Assembly (NCBI RefSeq): GCF_932294415.1
Contig: NC_065542.1
Location: forward strand, 42,559,942 to 42,623,941
DNA length: 64,000 nt
Reading direction: 5' to 3'
DNA from: Quercus robur
Taxonomy: Eukaryota; Streptophyta; Magnoliopsida; Fagales; Fagaceae
Position numbers and translations under genes: made by a program. Each line of letters starts with the position of its first letter. Within the stretch, counting starts at the first letter, position 1. The notes beneath the pieces are model-generated. The model saw nothing but the letters and a program-made list of their open reading frames with translations. It ran no database searches and had not been told where the DNA came from. Of the stretch, positions 58,373-64,000 are shown piece after piece.

Positions 58373-60841
58373 CATTATAAATAAAAAACCAAGAATGAAT
58401 TTGGTCTTCATACAAAAATTTTGACAATAGATATAATCAAAATTAATTAATTGTCAAATTTTCATGATCTCTACCACTCATCTTGCTCATATATATAAAC
58501 AATAATGTACGTACACACATACACACATCATTGCATAGTATCTGCCAAAAAATATATATATATTTGCCAACAAATGCAATTTTCCTAAACAATTATCATT
58601 CATTATATAACAATATTATTAGTCTACGGTAAAGATTATCCCATGTAAAAGCAATGTACTATGTTTAAAATTTTCATCTTTTAATTCATCAATTTTTCTT
58701 CTTCTTTTTTTTTTTTTTTTTTTTTAATTTTATTTTTTTGCACTTTATGTAAAGTAACTTCTACCTGGAATCCATCAAACTGAAAATTTCTTAGAGAAAA
58801 AAGAAAATCGAGCTTGAAATTCAAAGCAAAGAATTGAGATTTTGGTAGAGAGGTATGAAATAATTACCACTACAAATTTGTTCTCCTTTGCAAGTTGGAG
58901 CTATTGACCGATCAGTGAAGGAAAAAAAAAATCTAATTAGAAAATTGTGTTATAGAGGGGAAGAGAAACATGGAGAAAAGAGAGAAGAGAGACAATTAGA
59001 GAGAGAAATCGATGGGAAGAGGAGAGACTAGAGTTAGTGATAGTAAGAGTGTGAGGAGAGAAAAAGTAAAGGGAAGAGAGAAAAAGTGAGAAAACTTACC
59101 ATGAGAAAGAGAAGGCGCTAAAAAATTATGTTTCCCATAATTATAGACAATGATAATATTTATAGGAGATGTAACGAGTGAGAGAGAGATTGTTTTCCAA
59201 AATAAAAAATAAAATAAAATAAAAAATTGGAAAATAACCTATAGAAAATAAGCTTTATTTTTATTAGGGTTTTCCATTGATCAAAAATAGTTTTTCATTA
59301 ACTAGGTTTTTTTTGTGCTACCAAACATTGGAAAATATGGAAAACTATCTTTACAAAAAAAATTTCAACGAAACAAACAGAGCTTAAAAAACCCATCAGC
59401 AAGCAGGATAAGGGAATTAACTTGGTCACTTGGGTCCTTGTAAGTGATGGCTAACATGTTCCCTCTCCACTTGAGTGTCAGCAGTGTAGTCGTGGAGTCC
59501 TTCACTAACTGGCAAGTTGCAAATATTGTCACCTTCTTTGATTGGTATATTATAGATTTGGTCATCGAACAGGGCCCTCAGGTCTAGCAGCCACTGCCAG
59601 TCATCTTTTTCCATTGGATCCCATATTTATAAGGCCTTGGCAAGCTCCCCGACATGGTCTTTGGGTTCTTTAAAGCCTTCTTTATCAGTCCACATGTGCT
59701 CTCTGTTGTCCCAAGAGTCTTCCCATGATCTAGCATCTCCTTCTTCAAAGAAGTCATTAGAGTAAATAGCCCAGTCTCCAATGTTTCCCCAGGGATGATA
59801 GGGATCAGTAGCTCAAAAAGCTAGTTGACAACATCGTTTTGAGTTGGCAAGCTAGACATATTCAAGTTGTATTGAAAGGGTTTGAGGACATGAGAAGTTA
59901 TTGTGCCTGAAACATAGCACAGTAATTGAGTACAATACTCCCGGTTGTTTAAAAGTCTTTTAGAGTCTTATGACATTTGGTTCATTCAAGGCACATGGCC
60001 CATTTGACATAACATATTTACAAATTCACTTCCTTCCCTCGAATGGAACCATAATTTACTTCATTTCTATAGTGGGCTTCGTTCGTTTACATTTCACTCT
60101 TCTCAACTTCTCATAATGGACATATGTCAATGGTCCTTCGGTCTTGTTTATCTCTTTCATTCATTGATTATCTTGTTCTTTTATCTTCTTAATTTCATTG
60201 GTCCAAATAATGTTATTATCTCCATTGGGCTCTTAATGGGCCTACACATATCCTGAGGTTTTAGGATTTCAAAACTTCCCCACGATATGGATGGGTCCAA
60301 GAATCTCTATACAAGTTTTATGGTGCATTATTGACCTTGGGCCCCTTGTAGAAAATAGTTTTGGATGGGCCTAAGAGTTAGAATATAATATGGCATTGTG
60401 GTCCAATATCCTCTTTGGTTATATCTTTTCATTTTGGTTAGTACGAGCAAATATCAAACACATTCAATCATGGCTTCTTCCTATAAATAAGGTTCTATGG
60501 CTATATATTTATGGTTAGGATTAAAGGATCTCCTTCTCCTCCTCCTTCAAAAGGTCACACACAAGCTAGGGTGGTCCATGTTCCCAACCCAAACCGAGTG
60601 GATCCATTAGTTGGCAGGCTAGCCCATGAACATGCTTGGAACCCATTATAAGCAATGGTGTAAGCTGTGGGTTGATGATATAAAAATAGGGAACTCCAAG
60701 CTCAAGTGGAGCCCAAGCCCCTAGCCTAATACTATTTGGGGTTTCATTGGAAAAGGAGTGCGCATATGTGCAAAAGAAGAAAAAAGTGTGGCCTCACTTA
60801 AAGAAATCCTTATTAGATTGTGAACATGGAATAATGGAGTT
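58373..60841. other. Intergenic, repeat-derived, with one coding remnant
   Basis: Purine-rich stretch at 58960-59090, AT-rich remainder. A stretch at 59426-59800 (minus) looks protein-like (see separate entry). A CCTATAAATAAG word at 60480 in a CT-rich context may be the TATA of a decayed LTR. No complete gene. Confidence 0.45.
59426..59800 (-). pseudogene. Unidentified acidic coding remnant
   Basis: One minus-strand frame reads as plausible acidic, Trp-rich protein: GNIGDWAIYSNDFFEEGDAR, SWEDSWDNREHMWTDKEG, a stop near 59627, then MEKDDWQWLLDLRALFDDQ. I do not recognise the family. A retroelement or viral-like origin is possible but unsupported. The adjacent frame (59584-59781) is a shadow. 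Confidence 0.25.
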
Positions 60842-60844
60842 TAA

Positions 60845-61457
60845 GGATGTGTTTGTTTGGAGGTGAAATAAGATGGATGGAAAACTTTTTGAGAGAAAAT
60901 GGGAATGAAAACTTTTTTTGGAGTGTGTTTGGTTGGGTGGGGAGGAAAGAAAATAAATGGTGGGGACATGAATGTTTTCTCTCCGGGATCATCAAAAAGT
61001 TTTCTCTCCAAAATGGAGAGAAAATTGAAGGGAGAAAATGCGGTTGCTTAATGGATGAAAATGCCTATGTGCACTTACACATGGGCAATTTGTCTAGTTT
61101 ATTTATTTATTTTTTTTCTTTTCTTTTCCTTTCCTGTATGTTGCCTTTTTTTTTTTTTTTTTTTTGATTTCTTGGGCTGTGGGTGTGTAACTTTTTTTTC
61201 TTTTTTTTCTTTTTTTAACTAGATATGATTTTTTTTAATAAATTGAGTGATTGTTTTTTTTTTTTTTTTGTCAATTTTTTGTTTTAATTGACCATCATTT
61301 TTTAATAAGGGTATATGAGTAAATTTATACAAACTCACATTTTCAATCCCTCCACTTTTCCACTCTCAATCAAATAAAAATGAGAGAAATTAAAATCTTT
61401 TCTATTCTCTCACTTTTCCATCCTTCCACTTTTTCACCTCTTCAACCAAACAAATCC
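60845..61457. mobile_element. Tourist-like MITE 1 of a three-MITE run
   Basis: Ends GGATGTGTTTGTTTGG and (reverse strand) GGATTTGTTTGGTTG, flanked by TAA at 60842-60844 and 61458-61460. 613 bp. Both arms hold 'tggatgg/gaaaa' words in inverted orientation; the middle is T-rich. TAA duplication and TGTTTGG ends fit PIF/Harbinger (Tourist). Confidence 0.75.
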
Positions 61458-61473
61458 TAACTCTCCCTCCTTA

Positions 61474-61830
61474 GAGCATCTCCAGCAGATTAGCCAAATT
61501 TTTGTACTGTTTGACTAACGAACAGTGACATTTAGCTTTTGCCTACCCACCTTTTAAATGCACTTTCCAACAGACTCTTTATCCCATTCTCTATCTCATT
61601 TAGATATTATTTCTTCATTCATTATTTATTCTTTTTTTAACAACTACATATCTTTCAACATTTTTTTATTCAACACCTAAATATTATAATAGAAAATAAG
61701 AATTTGAAGAATTACTGTTCATGAGCCCAACAAGAAACTGACTTTGCCGAATCCGCTGGAGCATCTACAGTGCACAAGTTCTCTATATTATGGCTAATAT
61801 ACCCGGATGGCCATGCTCCTGGAGATGCCC
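61474..61830. mobile_element. Harbinger-like MITE 2 of the run
   Basis: Ends GAGCATCTCCAGCAG and (reverse strand) GGGCATCTCCAGGAG, flanked by TTA at 61471-61473 and 61831-61833. 357 bp. The GAGCATCTCCA terminus is a familiar plant MITE end. Confidence 0.8.
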
Positions 61831-61964
61831 TTAGGAGGTTACCATTATGAGCGCCCCTTTTTATTACCAATGGTTGCAGCCTAATGTGGGCCTACTCTAA
61901 ATATGGGCCCAGGAGTACGCCACCATCCAAGTGGGAGCCAGGGCGGAGAAATAAGAGTCTCTAA

Positions 61965-62807
61965 GGCTGTGTTTGGTTGCCGTAAAACGTTTTCCGGAAA
62001 ATACATATTTTCCGGAAATGCTAATTTCTGGAAAAGGAAAATATTTATGTGTGTTTGGTTGCATTTCAAAAAATTTTTCGGAAAATATTTTCTAGTGTTT
62101 GGAAAAGAAGAAAGGAAAACACAAATCAGAAAACACAACCCAGAAAACACATCCAGAAAACCCGCCGGCGCGAAGGCGATCTCGCCGGCGCGATCGCGTT
62201 CGCGAGATCGCGATCTCGCCGGCGCGATCGCGTTCGCGAGATCGCGATCGCGTTCGCGAGATCGAACGAGATCGCGATCGCGTTCGCGAGATCGCGATCT
62301 CGCCGGCGCGATAGCGTTCGCGAGATCGCGATCTCGCCGGCGCGAACGATCGCGAGATCGACGAACGATCGCGATCGTCGATCGACGATCGCGATCGACG
62401 AACGCGCTCGTCGATCGACGAGAGACGAGCGCGCTCGTCGATCGACGAGAGACGATCGCGATCGTCGATCGCGCCGCGAGATCGACGATCGCGATCGTGC
62501 ACCGCGCCGCTCGTCGGCGCGGTGCGATCGTCGGACGAGCGGCGCGATCGTCGATCGAGCCGCTCGTCGGCGCGATCGTCCCTCTCTCTCTCTGATCTGG
62601 GCTCTCTCTTCTCTCTCTCTCTCTCTCTTTTTCCGGAAGTCAAATGAAGTGAAAATGAAGGCAGAAATGATTTTCCGTGGTCAAACGGAAAATTCGTGGT
62701 CAACCGGAAATGATTTTCCGGAAAATAACGTTTTCCGTGACAGCCAAACACCGAATTTTCCGGAAAATCATTTCCGGAATTAGTTTGAAGTCAATTCAAA
62801 CGCACCC
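61965..62807. mobile_element. Tourist-like MITE 3, carrying a GC-rich repeat core
   Basis: Ends GGCTGTGTTTGGTTG and (reverse strand) GGGTGCGTTTGAATTG, flanked by TAA at 61962-61964 and 62808-62810. 843 bp. The arms carry many TTTTCCGGAAAA palindromes. The centre (62160-62580) is replaced or expanded by GC-rich repeat, followed by a CT-rich stretch. No transposase. Confidence 0.8.
62160..62580. repeat. CpG-dense palindromic repeat block inside MITE 3
   Basis: About 420 bases built almost only from the words CGCG, GATC, CGAT, TCGC and GCCGGC. In the first half a unit of about 34 bp recurs (GCGATCTCGCCGGCGCGATC then GCGTTCGCGAGATC), with shortened 20-bp copies. In the second half the unit changes to about 27 bp (GACGAGAGACGAGCGCGCTC then GTCGATC). 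CG dinucleotides occur every few bases in a genome that is otherwise AT-rich. Open frames here code Arg/Ser/Asp repeats as a by-product and are not called as genes. Confidence 0.93.
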
Positions 62808-62810
62808 TAA

Positions 62811-63778
62811 CAAACCAACATATAGACATAGTCCGGACAAGAAAAAGCTCTATACCTCTGATATTAATGAAGGGAAAGCAGGTAGAAAGGTTCTTTTTTT
62901 TCTTTTCTTTTTTTAATGAAAATATAGAAAGGTTCTTTAAACTAAAATAACGGATTTGAAATATACCTCTTTGGTTTTACAATGAAACTATGGGGTAATG
63001 GGGTATATATTCTCTACATAACGAAAGGCCACAAACCAAGGTTGCTTCCCACGTTCTCTAAGCCCCAGCAATGAGCTGAACGTCCTCCCTTTGCTTTTTA
63101 GTATGTAGAAAGTAGAAACCACAATGCAGGAGTTTGCATAAACTTCCACAAACCAAATCCCAAGGTTTTTTCTTATGGAACCTTGGAATAATGGAGAGAG
63201 AGAGAGAGAGACAGAGAGAAAGGTGTGGCTATGGTAAAACTGTCCACCTCTTTTGAAATTTCTGAATGTCGTGTGGGCTTTTTTAGGCCGAACTACACTA
63301 TAAAACCTTACGGCTAAGATTTTGGAGTCAATGAGCTGTCCACATGAGTGCCTTTTTGGGCTTATACAAAAAGCATATATGCCAACAACAATATAAAAAT
63401 TTGCAAAGATCAACAAGTGAATAATTAATTAATGTGTTTCCGCTGGTGCTTATTTTATTTTTTTTGGTGGGAATGATGGCTTGTGCTTATCTAGTACAAT
63501 AATATTGTTGGGTTTCCAATTGCTTCTTTGCAAACTAGCCAACCAACTTTCAAAATAAAAAAAACTAGCCAATCAAGCCTAAAAATCATGCTATGAGTTC
63601 TATGTAGACTTTTTCAGATTGTTAATTAAAGCATCTTCTCCAGCTATGGGAGTTTAACCAAATCAGTGATTGTGGAGCTAAATCTTAGTGGATGCCACAG
63701 GAACTTATTTTACTTTATTTTTCAGTTAGACAAAATAATGTCACATGCTATTAATGGAAAAGCAAAACCATTCAAACC
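62811..63778. other. AT-rich intergenic, no gene seen
   Basis: A short (AG)n run at about 63191-63210. The minus-strand open frame at 62988-63416 shows no domain. Nothing else supported. Confidence 0.5.
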
Positions 63779-63830
63779 ATTTAATTGTCGAATTTTTTTT
63801 TTTTTTTTTGATAGATTTAATTGTCGAATT
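63779..63830 (-). mobile_element. Poly(T) micro-insertion with perfect 16-bp target duplication
   Basis: ATTTAATTGTCGAATT occurs at 63779-63794 and 63815-63830. Between them lie 15 T and GATAG. On the minus strand this is CTATC plus poly(A), the terminal bases of the L1-type LINE tails at 38150 and 41402 (CCTATCAAAA). It is thus an insertion of essentially only the LINE's last five bases and its tail. Confidence 0.8.
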
Positions 63831-64000
63831 CTTAAGTTAGCGACAAAAGCTTATAGGGAGTACGGCAGCAAGGAAAAGATTTAAAAAAGAAAAAACAAAA
63901 AAGAGGAAGTGTAAACTACTGAACATAGTTTGAAGTCTTTTGACATTCAAAGGGCACAAAAAATCAGAATTCTTTAGACAAAACCAAATATCTCGTTCTA

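Noticed and set aside
62160-62580. GCGATCGC words suggesting bacterial or cyanobacterial (HIP1-like) DNA
   Set aside because: The block is low-complexity, enclosed by plant MITE arms and target duplications, and codes nothing bacterial.
61903-62783. Long Arg/Ser/Asp-rich ORFs on both strands (up to 244 codons) that look like SR-type splicing factors
   Set aside because: They arise because the CG/GATC repeat lacks stop codons in all frames; they sit inside a MITE and run into its arms.

Overview
This window looks like nuclear DNA from a eudicot plant. It is AT-rich, the genes are split by GT/AG introns, and transposable elements fill most of the space. The three host genes encode a soluble ABCI-type ABC protein, an NDR-type AGC kinase and a SCARECROW-subfamily GRAS factor, all on the + strand. 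The repeat types (Tat-lineage Ty3/gypsy, Tourist-like MITEs, tRNA-derived SINEs) suggest a woody rosid, possibly Fagales, but I cannot confirm the taxon from sequence alone. Layout: 1-973 holds an RNase H-like retroelement scrap and a tiny poly(A) insertion. 974-12211 is a complete but decayed Tat-lineage Ty3/gypsy element lying on the minus strand, with 799/798-bp LTRs and a perfect TTGCT target duplication. It carries gag, protease, RT, RNase H, a second RNase H and integrase, plus a 78-bp tandem array and an intron-containing gene on the opposite (+) strand. 12907-14086 is a non-autonomous Mutator-like element with about 220-bp terminal inverted repeats and a 200-codon ORF (possible gene capture). 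14119-22.8 kb is stacked repeats: a SINE, a hAT-like element with a (TC)47 tract, two solo LTRs and a copia-like LTR fragment. 23799-27674 is the ABCI gene (6 coding exons, 289 aa). 27.7-31.1 kb is intergenic with one MITE. 31.4-43.2 kb is the NDR kinase gene (13 coding exons, 554 aa). Its leader contains a tandem duplication and a 3-codon uORF, and its introns hold two SINEs, two L1-type LINE tails, an RTE-type LINE and a TIR element. 43.2-52.2 kb is AT-rich intergenic DNA with small MITEs. 52234-53763 is the intronless GRAS gene (509 aa). 53.8-64 kb is repeats: MITEs, a copia-like LTR fragment, a solo LTR and a run of three adjacent Tourist-like MITEs, the last holding about 420 bp of almost pure CG/GATC-type GC-rich repeat. 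The three host genes belong to separate pathways (ER-associated ABC complex and hormone response, MOB-NDR growth and polarity signalling, GRAS patterning transcription) and no co-regulation is visible. The most unusual items are the GC-rich repeat inside a MITE, a recurring class of poly(A) micro-insertions with target duplications (five candidates), the MULE with a captured ORF, and the antisense gene with its own TATA inside the retrotransposon. Exon coordinates were assigned by eye from splice consensus and reading-frame continuity.
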